Shown here: positions 1 through 8,500 of the stretch, piece by piece
How the letters are laid out: each line of letters opens with the position of its first letter
How positions within the stretch are numbered: the first letter of the stretch is position 1
Source: Bacteroidia bacterium
Lineage (GTDB): Bacteria > Bacteroidota > Bacteroidia > Chitinophagales > Saprospiraceae
Length of the DNA: 9,472 bases
Direction: 5' to 3'
NCBI GenBank assembly: GCA_030431945.1
Contig: JAUIIF010000133.1
Location: 1-9,472, forward strand
Made by a program: the position numbers and the translations under genes
The notes under the pieces: generated by a model
Database searches by the model: none
What the model was told of the DNA's origin: nothing
What the model saw: the letters and a program-made list of their open reading frames with translations, nothing else

Positions 1-158
1 TAGGTACCGGTAAAATTCACGACTCCGTCATCGGTTTGTCCTGCGGCAATGGCTACGCCGTCCGTCAGGTCATAACTCATAACGCCCGTGAGCTGAGCCG
101 GTAAACAGGAGGTTCCGATTACCGTCAGTAGAAAAAGAAGAAAAGCTCTGATTTGCAT
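1..158 (-). CDS. N-terminal fragment of an exported protein, possibly a pectin-active enzyme
   Basis: This frame starts at the ATG at 158 and runs off the window, so only 52 residues are visible. The N terminus is a clear export signal: M-Q-I-R, then a hydrophobic stretch (AFLLFLLTVIGTSCL) ending at PAQ, with likely signal peptidase I cleavage after A24. The Cys at 19 lacks a good lipobox. The mature start carries a YDLTDGVAIAAGQ-type stretch followed by DDG. From memory, similar YDF.DGS....G...DG stretches open a small N-terminal domain on Bacteroidota pectinesterases and pectate lyases; this is recall, not an alignment. The gene is 72 bases downstream of the acetylesterase on the same strand, so it is probably the fourth gene of the pectinase operon. 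That the gene is real is fairly sure; its function is a guess from context and this weak motif. Confidence 0.6.
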   Translation of the reverse strand, partial: MQIRAFLLFLLTVIGTSCLPAQLTGVMSYDLTDGVAIAAGQTDDGVVNFTGT

Positions 159-230
159 GATCGAATGTTTTACTGGGTGTGCATCAGAAAGGGGAAATCC
201 GTGAAGGCGTAAGGAGCAAGCTTCCTTCGC

Positions 231-989
231 TCAGGGTGCGGGTAACGACGATTTATTCAGGAATTTGCGTAGTGGCAGCCGTAAACGGTTGATGTCTGCG
301 GCAACCATACCGGCAAGCAATCTCGCCCCTTGCGTATTCAGGTGGGTATCATCCTGCACGCCCTCGGGATAGTTGACGTGTTCACCCGGTGCCAGCCACA
401 GGAAGAGGCTCCGGGACTCTTCCGGACCGTAGGCATTGATGGCATCACGGGTAAGTGCGTTGAGGTCAATAAGCGGGGCATTCAGGATTGCCGCCGTTTG
501 CCTTACGGCGGCCGGATAGGCGCCGTGGGTCTCCCGCAGCTTCCCGTTTTCCGCGAACTTCCTGCGAACAATCGGTGTCAGCAGCACCGGCCGGGCATTC
601 CTGCCCCTTACTTCTTCGACAAACCGGGTGAGGTTTTGGGCATAAGCAGCGGGGTCGGAAAAGCGGGCAGTATCCGGTTTTGCATCATTATGGCCAAATT
701 CGATGAACACGTAGTCACCGGGGCGAACTTTTGCCAGCATATTTTGCCAAAGGCCCTCGTCGCGAAAAGATTTGGTACTCCGGCCATTCCGGGCATGATT
801 ATCGACCACGACCGGGGCATTGAAAAATTCCGACAGCATTTCCCCCCAGCCAGTTTCCGGCCGACGGTCATCAGCCTTGTTGGCCAGCGTCGAATCTCCG
901 GCCAGGAAGATCGTGGGCGGCGTAGCGGGAATGGCCCGGCAAGCGACAAAAACCAGCACCGGCAACAAGGCAAAAAACAGTTTTTTCAT
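231..989 (-). CDS. Rhamnogalacturonan acetylesterase (CE12, SGNH hydrolase), probable lipoprotein
   Basis: This 252-residue SGNH/GDSL-type esterase matches the RhgT/YesT rhamnogalacturonan acetylesterases, which remove O-acetyl groups from the rhamnogalacturonan I backbone so that lyases and hydrolases can act. All four SGNH blocks are visible: the nucleophile in FLAGDST (S33), the block II glycine in ARNGRSTKSF (G69), the block III asparagine in FIEFGHND (N101), and the DDTH motif supplying the acid/base pair (D213 and H216). The N terminus is a signal peptide ending in VFVAC; C17 makes a lipoprotein likely, though the lipobox is not perfect. The start is supported by an AGAAAGGA Shine-Dalgarno-like stretch a few bases upstream. 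It lies 27 bases after the PL1 gene, so it is very probably co-transcribed with it. The length is normal for the family. The exact acetylated substrate is inferred from family and context. Confidence 0.92.
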   Translation of the reverse strand: MKKLFFALLPVLVFVACRAIPATPPTIFLAGDSTLANKADDRRPETGWGEMLSEFFNAPVVVDNHARNGRSTKSFRDEGLWQNMLAKVRPGDYVFIEFGHNDAKPDTARFSDPAAYAQNLTRFVEEVRGRNARPVLLTPIVRRKFAENGKLRETHGAYPAAVRQTAAILNAPLIDLNALTRDAINAYGPEESRSLFLWLAPGEHVNYPEGVQDDTHLNTQGARLLAGMVAADINRLRLPLRKFLNKSSLPAP

Positions 990-1016
990 GATGTCCTTTC
1001 TAACGGTGAAGCTTTC

Positions 1017-2555
1017 TTACCGGGCGACTTGAAACCTGCGGGTATACTGGTGTCCATCGGCCTCCACGGACAGTACATAAAGCCCCGGTGGCAAATCGCC
1101 GGTTTGTAAGCGGTAAGCGCTGGCGCTGGTAAGTTGCAAGCGATCATCCGTTGCTACCAGTTGTCCGTTTGCGCTGAAGACGCGGAGCGTTGCTCCGCGG
1201 AGGGAAGCGTGCAGTTCAATTTCCGTAAAATCGTTCGCAGGATTTGGAAACGCCCGTAGCCATTCGGAATCTCCGTAAACCCTGACGGAACTGGGTACCC
1301 CATCGTAATAGATGAGGACCCTGCCGGTATCCACCCCTCCCTGGGTATCGACCAGGACGTAAAGGAGGGTATCCACGCCGGCAGCTCCTGCGGGCGGAAT
1401 GTAGGTCAGCTGGTTATTTTTAATGACCTCAATGCCCGGAGGGTTATTAAGCACCCGCGCGATGCGCAGGTCTCCGCCGTTTTTATCGGTGTCATTTGCC
1501 GTGACGTCAACAACCACAGCCCCCGTGGGAACGGAATAATCTACCGTATCCGTTACGGCCTCGGGGACATCATTATCCGCGTAGTTAAAGGGGCCGGCTT
1601 CATTCATGACCAGGGCCGGCACCTCCTGAGTGGGCGTAACGTCGTACGCATAAAAATCACCTGGATTAAAGGCCACTCCGTTCACCGACCGGGAACCACT
1701 GGTGGCTTCATAGATGTTGTTGATACTCACCAGGTCGGGGTCTTCCAGCCCTTCGCCCTGATCATCTATGAGGTGGGGGTTTTTCGAGTTTCTGAAGTAG
1801 GTACTTTCCACCACAATGTCTGACTCAAAGCGGGCCGCAACGCAGTAGGATTGTACTTCTTCGTAGTAATTATTGAGTACGTGCACATCCCCGAAGCGGA
1901 CCCGGGGCATGCGCTGGGTAAGTTGCCGGCCGGTTGTCCCTTCGTACCAGCAGTGATGAAAGGTGACCCGCAAATGGTCACGATCTCCGGTATCGTTATC
2001 ACTTGAGCCTACGAGCGTTACTTTATTGTGGTTACTGAACTTGGTGTACGACACGGTTATGTAATCGCCTACGTTACCATTACCGCTCCTGATGTCCAGC
2101 AAACCGTCAGCACCGGACCAGAGGAAGCAATGGTCTATCCAGACATTCTGGGCGTAAATGGTCAGGCAGTCCGTGCTATTCGTAGTTCCCGACGGGTCCC
2201 CGTCGTAGAAATCACCGATGGCCAGGTTTTGCACGATGACGTTGTTGCCCAGGATTTCCAGACCACCAAAGCGAATCATCGCCCGGGGTGTTTCCCCCAG
2301 GATGGTTTTATTGGCGTACACTTTTACCCGCTCATAGCGACGCAGTTCCACGGTATCCCGGATCAGGAGAATTCTGGGGGTACTGCCGGTAACGTTGGCC
2401 AACAATTCGGCGCGATTGGTAATAATGACTACTTCGCCGCCTTCGCCGCCGGTAGTACCGCCGTTAAGACTGGCCCACCCCTGCGGGCTGCCTTCCTGAG
2501 CGCCCAACAGGAACGGCAATAAAAACAAACCGATAAAATTTAGTACTCTTTTCAT
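1017..2555 (-). CDS. Pectate lyase family 1 (PL1) with Ig-like linker and T9SS C-terminal sorting domain
   Basis: The enzyme would cleave homogalacturonan by calcium-dependent beta-elimination outside the cell. Domain order in 512 residues: signal peptide 1-20 (cleavage after GA, before Q20), PL1 right-handed beta-helix about 25-325, a cadherin/Big-type Ig-like domain about 328-418, and a type IX secretion sorting domain about 428-512. The PL1 signatures are VWIDH (138-142), an ADGLLDI segment with D150 and D154 in the place of the calcium-binding E/D-xxx-D pair, and RMPRVRFG (215-222). The last is the RxPxxR motif whose first Arg, R215, should be the catalytic base. The C-terminal domain shows the AFPNPANDFTEIEL opening and a GLYVLSV core, typical of T9SS type A cargo. 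No clear Shine-Dalgarno precedes the ATG, as is common in this phylum. It sits 38 bases after the GH28 gene. It could prefer partly methylated pectin; sequence alone does not settle that. Confidence 0.94.
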   Translation of the reverse strand: MKRVLNFIGLFLLPFLLGAQEGSPQGWASLNGGTTGGEGGEVVIITNRAELLANVTGSTPRILLIRDTVELRRYERVKVYANKTILGETPRAMIRFGGLEILGNNVIVQNLAIGDFYDGDPSGTTNSTDCLTIYAQNVWIDHCFLWSGADGLLDIRSGNGNVGDYITVSYTKFSNHNKVTLVGSSDNDTGDRDHLRVTFHHCWYEGTTGRQLTQRMPRVRFGDVHVLNNYYEEVQSYCVAARFESDIVVESTYFRNSKNPHLIDDQGEGLEDPDLVSINNIYEATSGSRSVNGVAFNPGDFYAYDVTPTQEVPALVMNEAGPFNYADNDVPEAVTDTVDYSVPTGAVVVDVTANDTDKNGGDLRIARVLNNPPGIEVIKNNQLTYIPPAGAAGVDTLLYVLVDTQGGVDTGRVLIYYDGVPSSVRVYGDSEWLRAFPNPANDFTEIELHASLRGATLRVFSANGQLVATDDRLQLTSASAYRLQTGDLPPGLYVLSVEADGHQYTRRFQVAR

Positions 2556-2593
2556 ATTGCGGCAGGTAAAAAGCGTAGGTTCCGGCGGGGCAA

Positions 2594-4015
2594 TTATTGC
2601 GCCATCGGTTGACCATTGATAGAAAAATTAGTGTAGTGCAGACCTTCCGTAAATTCAATTTTGTTGCCTTTGGCAACGCCCTTGAAGTCACAATTTGTCA
2701 GGTGGATATTTTGAATTTGGTGGTCCGGGCTGAAGCCCTCCAGTAGAAGCCCCAGCTTACTTTTTTCGGAGGTTACGTTTTCCACGTAGATGTTACGCAC
2801 GACGGGAATATAGGACTGGCTCGTATCGGAATAAATCGCGTACCGCATATTAACCCGTAGTACGGCCTCTTTCACTTCCCCTACCTTGATGTTCCGGAAA
2901 AAGAGATTTTCGATGGTTCCTCCGCGGGTCTTGTTGGTTTTCACCCGGAGGGCACGATCCAGGTTCGGGCTGTCCATGACACAATTCTCGGCGAAAATGT
3001 TCCGGGCGCCACCGCTCACTTCGCTGCCGATCACGACACCGCCGTGTCCGTCTTTCATCTGGCAATCCTGGATAACGACATTTTCGATGGGCCGGCCGAT
3101 GCGCCGGCCATCCTGGTTGCGGCCGGATTTGAGGGCGATACAATCGTCCCCCGTATCAAAGTAACATCCCTTGATCAGGACGTTACGGCAACTTTCAGGA
3201 TCGCAACCGTCGCTGTTTGGCCCGTGGCTGATGACCGTTACGTTCTGGATCGTCACGTTTTCACACAGGACGGGGTTCATTACCCACATGGGGGAATTGC
3301 GGATGGTAATTCCGTCAATCAACACGTTCCGGCAATTGTACGGCTGCAAGAAATTAGGACGCAGGTAAGCACCTGCCCCCAGTTGCCGTTCTTCCACCGG
3401 CACCTCCTCCGTATTCCACCCGAAGAGTCGGGGACGGCTCTGTGGGTCTGCCTGGCTCGGCATGCCTTCAGACCAGCCGAACGCTTCTTTATCCACCCAA
3501 CTCCACCAGTTTTCATTCCCGGCCTGCCCGTCGAGCGTCCCCTTGCCCGTAATGGCAATATTTTCCTGATCGTAAGCATAAATCAGCGGGGAGTAATTAT
3601 AACACTCCACCCCTTCCCACCGGGTCAGCACCACGGGCAGGAAGGAAGCCGGGTCCGTAGAGAATTTCAGGGTGGCCCCTGCTTCCAGGTGTAAATTGAC
3701 GTTACTTTTCAGATGAATGGGGCCATCCACGAAGTAGGTTCCGGCGGGGATCAGGACACGCCCGCCGCCCTCTTTACTGCACGTCTCGATCAGGCGCTGA
3801 AGGGTCGGCAGGCAATCCGTAGCGCCGTCAGCTACGGCCCCGGCTTCGACTACGTCAAATACTTTATCCGGAAACTCAGGAGGAGTGATTTGGGCAAGAA
3901 TATCACCAACTTGTTCCCAGGGGTTGACGGTCTCTGCCTCCGGGGGGGGCGGAGCAGTATTTTGCTGACAGCCGTACGATAAGAGAATAAAGAAACCGAG
4001 CAGTAGATGCTTCAT
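2594..4015 (-). CDS. GH28 polygalacturonase, probable lipoprotein
   Basis: This is a 473-residue glycoside hydrolase family 28 enzyme, which hydrolyses alpha-1,4 galacturonan links, endo or exo. Every GH28 active-site motif is present in order: NSDG (267-270, catalytic D269), GDD (289-291), GHGG (323-326, H324) and RVK (357-359, the equivalent of the classic RIK). A long insertion of about 60 residues (roughly 163-222), rich in Trp and ending in YLRPNFLQPYNC, precedes the catalytic coils. Such inserts occur in Bacteroidota exo-acting GH28 enzymes, so an exo mode on oligogalacturonides is plausible but not proven. The signal peptide ends at LLSYGC, with C16 the likely lipidated residue, followed by a Pro-rich tether encoded across an 8-base C run. 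This is the first gene of the minus-strand operon, next to the divergent intergenic region. The ATG has no visible Shine-Dalgarno site. Confidence 0.94.
   Translation of the reverse strand: MKHLLLGFFILLSYGCQQNTAPPPPEAETVNPWEQVGDILAQITPPEFPDKVFDVVEAGAVADGATDCLPTLQRLIETCSKEGGGRVLIPAGTYFVDGPIHLKSNVNLHLEAGATLKFSTDPASFLPVVLTRWEGVECYNYSPLIYAYDQENIAITGKGTLDGQAGNENWWSWVDKEAFGWSEGMPSQADPQSRPRLFGWNTEEVPVEERQLGAGAYLRPNFLQPYNCRNVLIDGITIRNSPMWVMNPVLCENVTIQNVTVISHGPNSDGCDPESCRNVLIKGCYFDTGDDCIALKSGRNQDGRRIGRPIENVVIQDCQMKDGHGGVVIGSEVSGGARNIFAENCVMDSPNLDRALRVKTNKTRGGTIENLFFRNIKVGEVKEAVLRVNMRYAIYSDTSQSYIPVVRNIYVENVTSEKSKLGLLLEGFSPDHQIQNIHLTNCDFKGVAKGNKIEFTEGLHYTNFSINGQPMAQ
3942..3949. repeat. Eight-base homopolymer (C8 on the coding strand) inside the GH28 gene
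   Basis: Eight consecutive G on the plus strand encode part of a Pro-Pro-Pro-Pro run just after the lipidation site of the GH28 protein. The run lies in the flexible tether, so a slip of one base would truncate the enzyme before its catalytic domain. The frame is intact in this sequence. Confidence 0.85.
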
Positions 4016-4292
4016 TGGAAAAAGGTTTTAAAGTCCGGCCAACCGTGCGCCGGCAGGCGACAAGTTGTAACCACGCCGTGAATGACGGATAGACGCAGGA
4101 GGCTCGCGGCGGTAATTAACCAAGTCTTTACCACCAGGAAACCCGATTGATTTGCACAGATCGAAGTCGGGCAGCAGCAGTAAGCTCCGCCGAACGTTGG
4201 CCAAATATATCCAGCCTCTCCACAGACGACTTATTCCACAATTATCAATTGACTAGCATAAAGTAACATGGGGCCCGCCGGAGATAAATCGT
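4016..4292. promoter_or_regulatory. Divergent intergenic region between the GH28 operon and PL10
   Basis: These 277 bases separate two diverging transcription units of the same pathway, so promoters for both and the binding site of the HTCS regulator are expected here. No convincing ORF is seen. A TAnnTTTG-type -7 box for the leftward operon lies at 4202-4209. For the rightward gene, TTGATTTG at 4147-4154 is one base off the same consensus, with no good partner upstream. Other structure is weak: CCCGA (4142-4146) with TCGGG (4167-4171) as a 5-base inverted repeat, and CAATT repeated at 4239-4243 and 4246-4250, the second copy inside the palindrome CAATTG. The regulatory role is inferred from layout. 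Confidence 0.5.
4202..4209 (-). promoter_or_regulatory. Candidate Bacteroidota -7 box (TATATTTG) for the pectinase operon
   Basis: Read on the minus strand the bases are TATATTTG, an exact match to the TAnnTTTG consensus of the Bacteroidota housekeeping sigma factor. It points towards the GH28 gene and would give a leader of roughly 180 bases. The -33 element is poor: the nearest upstream TTG is 29 bases away, beyond the usual spacing, which would suit an activator-dependent promoter or simply a chance match. Confidence 0.3.
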
Positions 4293-5375
4293 ATGGTCCT
4301 ACTCTTTAAATTAGCCAACGATCAAATGCAAAACCTCTTGAAACCACTCTCCTTCCTTATTCTTCTGGGCTGCTTTGCCGGGTGTGCCGTAACCCAAAGT
4401 CAGTCTGTCGCTATTGATCCCGTTGCCGAAAACATGCTCCTGTACCAATTGGAAAACGGCGGCTGGCCCCAGGATCACGGTGACGCCATTGACTACCAGA
4501 AACAACTAAGTGCAGCAGAGAAAGCGGCCCTGACTGCAGCGAGGGATAAACAGCGGGCCACCATCGACGATCAAGCGACAACGGGAGAGATCAACTACCT
4601 GCTGAAAGCTTACGACAAGACAAAGCAACAGGCCTACCTTGCGGCGGCAGAGCGCGGGATCCGGCTGCTCCTCGATGCGCAGAACGAAGCAGGGGGCTGG
4701 CCCCAGGAATACCCCAACCCCACCGGCTACCACGCCCACATTACCTACAACGACAACGCAATGATCGACGTTATGTGGGTCATGCGGCGGACGGCAGAAG
4801 GTACCGGTGCCTTTGCAGCCGTCAGTAAGGAATTGCGGGAAGCGGCGGCGACGGCGCTGGACCGGGGAATTGACTGCATTCTGAAAACCCAGTACACTAC
4901 GCAAGACGGTCAACTGACGGCCTGGGGCGCGCAATACGACCAGCACACCCTGCAGCCGGCCAGTGCCCGCAAGTTCGAGCCGGTGTCGATTAGTGGGAAA
5001 GAGAGTGTCGGGATCATCCGCTTTCTTCTGGATATCGAACGGCCTTCGGAAGCCATCAAAAAATCAGTCCGGGCGGCCGTGGCGTGGCTGCAGGAGGTCC
5101 GTATTGACGGCGTCCGGATACAAACAATTACCGACCCCAGCCAACCCTCCGGCAAAGACCGGATACTGGTGAAAGATGCGGGCTACACCAGCTGGGCACG
5201 ATTTTATGAGCTCGACACCTTCCGCCCCGTTTTTGCGGGCAGGGACGGTATCGTACGGTACGACCTGAAAGAAATTGACAACGGACGCAGGGTCGGCTAC
5301 GGCTTTTACGGCAAGTGGGCAAAGGACCTGTTAAACAAGGAGTATCCACGCTGGGAAGCCAGGCTGGCGGACTAA
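4293..5375 (+). CDS. pelA: Pectate lyase family 10 (PL10, PelA/Pel-15E type), probable lipoprotein
   Basis: The product belongs to PL10, an alpha/alpha-toroid family that cleaves polygalacturonate by beta-elimination. Visible family marks (numbered from the ATG at 4293) are the paired GGWPQ motifs at 56-60 and 134-138, the HITYNDNAMI segment (148-157), KFEPVSISGKESVGI (227-241), and the C-terminal WARFYEL, PVFAGRDGIVRYDL and RRVGYGFYG stretches. About 360 residues is a normal catalytic-module length, with no extra binding domain. The start is uncertain. The ATG at 4293 has GGAG nine bases upstream, but the in-frame ATG at 4326 gives a more usual signal peptide (short n-region with K, hydrophobic core, then LLGC or FAGC lipobox). 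In the long numbering the candidate lipidated residues are C27 and C31. It is transcribed away from the GH28 operon and towards the HTCS gene. Confidence 0.93.
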   Translation: MVLLFKLANDQMQNLLKPLSFLILLGCFAGCAVTQSQSVAIDPVAENMLLYQLENGGWPQDHGDAIDYQKQLSAAEKAALTAARDKQRATIDDQATTGEINYLLKAYDKTKQQAYLAAAERGIRLLLDAQNEAGGWPQEYPNPTGYHAHITYNDNAMIDVMWVMRRTAEGTGAFAAVSKELREAAATALDRGIDCILKTQYTTQDGQLTAWGAQYDQHTLQPASARKFEPVSISGKESVGIIRFLLDIERPSEAIKKSVRAAVAWLQEVRIDGVRIQTITDPSQPSGKDRILVKDAGYTSWARFYELDTFRPVFAGRDGIVRYDLKEIDNGRRVGYGFYGKWAKDLLNKEYPRWEARLAD

Positions 5376-5546
5376 GGCACTGGTTTAGCCTGCTTTGCTC
5401 AATGGTTTTTGCCCGCACCTGCGGCCGCGCCTGCTGAGTAAGCTCAGGAAACTTGCGGGGCGGAAACACCGGCGGCGCGGACGCTGGTGCAGACCACGGT
5501 TGAAAGGCATAGTGTGGCCTCCGCTTTTCACTGCCCTTTCCGGCAC

Positions 5547-5564
5547 GTATCCGGTACTGGATAC
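5547..5564 (-). terminator. Weak hairpin just after the HTCS stop codon
   Basis: GTATCC and GGATAC form a perfect 6-base stem around a 6-base loop, two bases (5565 and 5564 side) past the regulator's TAG at 5568-5566. No T tract follows on the minus strand, so it is not a good intrinsic terminator. The rest of the 190-base convergent gap (5376-5565) holds one more small stem (CTGAG-TAAG-CTCAG near 5430-5450) and no gene I can support; transcription from both sides may end here. Confidence 0.2.
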
Positions 5565-5565
5565 C

Positions 5566-8500
5566 CTACCCTTTCGGCACCAGTTGTTCTTCTTCTGATA
5601 AGCTTTGTACAAATTCAGAAGGAGATACATCGAACTCTTTCTTGAAAGAACGACTGAATGAATTCGGTAAATCAAAGCCCACCTTATAGGCTACTTCGGA
5701 AATCGTACAGCTTCTTTGCGTAAGCAGATCCTTCGCCTTTTTCATACGGAATGACTTCAAGAGGGCCGCTGGTTTTTTACCCGTAAGCTGTTTCACCTTG
5801 CGGATGAAGTGCATGTGGCTGAGGTGCATGGCCTGGCACATGGCATTTACGTTGAACTCCGATTCCGAGATGTTTTCGTTCATCAGGCTGACCAGTTTCT
5901 CCATGAATTCTTCGTCCGGGGAGCGAACCATTTCCGAAGCGGGAGTCAGTAAAAATTCGCGGCCCAGGGTCTCCTTCAATTGTTCCCGTTGGCGCAGGAT
6001 GTTGGCAATGCGCACCTTGAGTAGCTCGGGGTCGAAGGGCTTCGTGATGTAGTCATCCGCCCCGTGCTGGTAGCCCACTATTTTATTCGCATCAAGGACC
6101 CGGGCGGTGAGGAGAATGACGGGGATGTGGCTGGAGAGAATATTCGCTTTAATTTTTCCACAGAAGGTAAGGCCGTCCATCTTGGCCATCATGACGTCAC
6201 TCACAATCAGGTCTACGGAAACATTCGTGGCCACTTCAAGTCCTTCTTCCCCGTTCACGGCAGTGAGTACCGTGTACTGCTCCCGCAACAAGTTCTCCAG
6301 AAAATGGAGCATATCCGGGTTATCCTCGACGATCAGTACTTTGGGCAGGTCACCTTTATGGACGACTGCTGAAACGGGAGCAGCGTGATCCCGCTGCTGG
6401 TAGCCACTCAATAAAAAGGAAGATTCCTTTTCGGCTACCTTGAGGCTGGGCATTACCAAGGTCCGTTGTTTAGCCGGAGCGGTTGCTCCTGGGATAAGCG
6501 GTAAGTACACCGTAAAGACAGCGCCATTTCCTGGTTCACTAGCCACCGTCAATTCCCCCTGCATCAGGTAAACGAGGTCCTTGGTATAAGATAGGCCGAT
6601 ACCGATGCCGGTCTGGTCAGACACCGTTGTTTCTGCGGTATAAAATTGATCGAAGATATGCTCAATCCTTTCCGGACTGATGCCGGCCCCCGTATCGCTC
6701 ACCTTTATTTCGAGGTAGTGGTCATAGCTTGGGTCCAGGTTTTGCGCATAGCAATTGACTTGTCTTAACCCCACCGAGATTTTCCCCTGTTGATTGGCCG
6801 GCGTATGCCGGAAGGCATTGGAAAGCAGGTTGACTACGATTTTTTCCACTTTATCGGTATCCAGCGAGACAAAGCCTTCGATGCCTTCACTGGTAAAGCT
6901 CAGATCAACCCCGCAGCGTGCCGCCAGGTCGGTAAACATGCTGACGATTTCGTCCAGGAAATCGGCAATGCGAACATCCGTAAAGTTTACTTCCAGGGTA
7001 CTTTGCTCAATCCTCCGGATTTCGAGGAGTTGGTTAATCAGCTTCAGGAGTCGCGAAGCGTTCCTGCGGATGATGGCGTAGAGCCGTTGCTGCTCGGAGG
7101 CGGGCAGTTCTTCAGCTTCCGTGGAGAGATGAGTAATTGGGCCTAAAATCAAGGAAAGGGGCGTCCGCAGCTCGTGGGAAATGTTGGTAAAGAACACCTG
7201 CTTGGCTTTGGACAGGTTCTGCACCTGCAGCAGCATCTCCTCGAGCCGGTCCCGCTGCTCACTTGTTTCTTCGTTTCTTTCCTGCAGGTCCTGGTTACGG
7301 CTCGCCAGTACATCAGATTGTTCCAGAATACGTTGTTGCTGTTTCAGGATTTCCCGGTTCTGGCGTTCGATTTGCCGGCCTTTTTCCCGTAGGCTTTCAT
7401 TTGCTGTCTGCAGCGAGACGTTGACGATTTCCAGTTGCCTCTTTTTGCGGAGCACCCGGTATTCGTAGAAGCCGAATATCGTCAGGAAGCAAAAAATAAG
7501 CGTGATGAACCAGCTTTGTTTCCAGATGGGGGGGAGGACTTCAAATTCCACCCTGGCGGGGGTGGGGTCGACGTTGAAGTCCAGATCACGGGAACGAATC
7601 TCAAGTACATGTTGCCCGGTGGAAAGCCCGGCAAAAGAGTATTGGTTTTCGGTGGTGTAGGGTGACCATTCTCCTCCATCAAGTCGGTAGGCGTAAGACA
7701 GGTTTTCCGCTGAATTATTATAGAAATAATCACGCCCCTGCCAGGAAATCAGGCCATTTCCATCGGCGGGGACGTCCTTTCGGTAAAAATCAGGCGTAGT
7801 CTCGGGCGGGCGGGTGGAGGGCTGATAGCGGGTGGTGAAGAAGTCATATTCCTCCCTTACGTCGGAGCCCTGCTGGTACGCCCTTCTTTTCCAGCTCCGG
7901 GGCACATGATTGATCCAGATGTAATCATCCGTATGCAGGACCGTACCGCCCTCGAAGTCCAGGTTCAAGCTTTGGGGGAAGACGTTCTGCGTCCAGCTCC
8001 GTCCATCAAATTTGCAGATGCCGTTCTCGGTGGCTACGACAAAAACGGAATCGGAAAGCGCATCAATACTGATGACGGTATTTCCGGAAAGGCCTTCTGC
8101 ATTGCCGTAATTCTTCCAGGTTTCTCCATCGTAGACAAAAACGCCGTAGTAGCGAGAGCCCACCAACAACAGCTTATCCGTACTGTGGATACAGTTCACA
8201 AACTGGCGCAGGGGCTCATCGGGCAAGGCATTCCAGGAGGTTCCGTCAAAATACAGGAGACGGCTGCCACCAATCCAGATACGGCCGTCAGGTGATTGGC
8301 CGATGCCGTAGACGTTTGCCTGATTAAGTCCGTTCTCACCGTAAACATGATGTATCCAATTCAGCTGTGCGGCTTCCGGGTTGGGGAGTTGCAGGACACC
8401 ACTCAGAAATCCATCTTTAAGTTGCGCGTCTACGGCACTTCCGAACCATAAAGTTCCCTCCCGGTCTTCAAAAACGGCGCGGTAATCTATGCCCCAGGAC

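Noticed and set aside
159..230. Possible terminator hairpin between the acetylesterase and the next gene (AAGGA with TCCTT)
   Set aside because: The stem is only five bases with no T tract, and the next gene is on the same strand 72 bases on, so read-through is more likely.
330..1109. Long plus-strand open frame of 259 codons across the acetylesterase region
   Set aside because: It is antisense to the CE12 gene, which has all SGNH motifs and a signal peptide; the plus-strand translation shows no domain or export signal.
3044..3694. Plus-strand open frame of 216 codons inside the GH28 gene
   Set aside because: It is the shadow of the GH28 catalytic region on the other strand; the translation has no recognisable fold pattern.
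7528..7534. Seven-base G run inside the HTCS gene
   Set aside because: It encodes Pro-Pro before the membrane helix in an intact frame and is shorter than typical contingency tracts.
7906..8295. Plus-strand open frames across the HTCS gene
   Set aside because: They are antisense to continuous propeller, kinase and receiver coding sequence with intact motifs.
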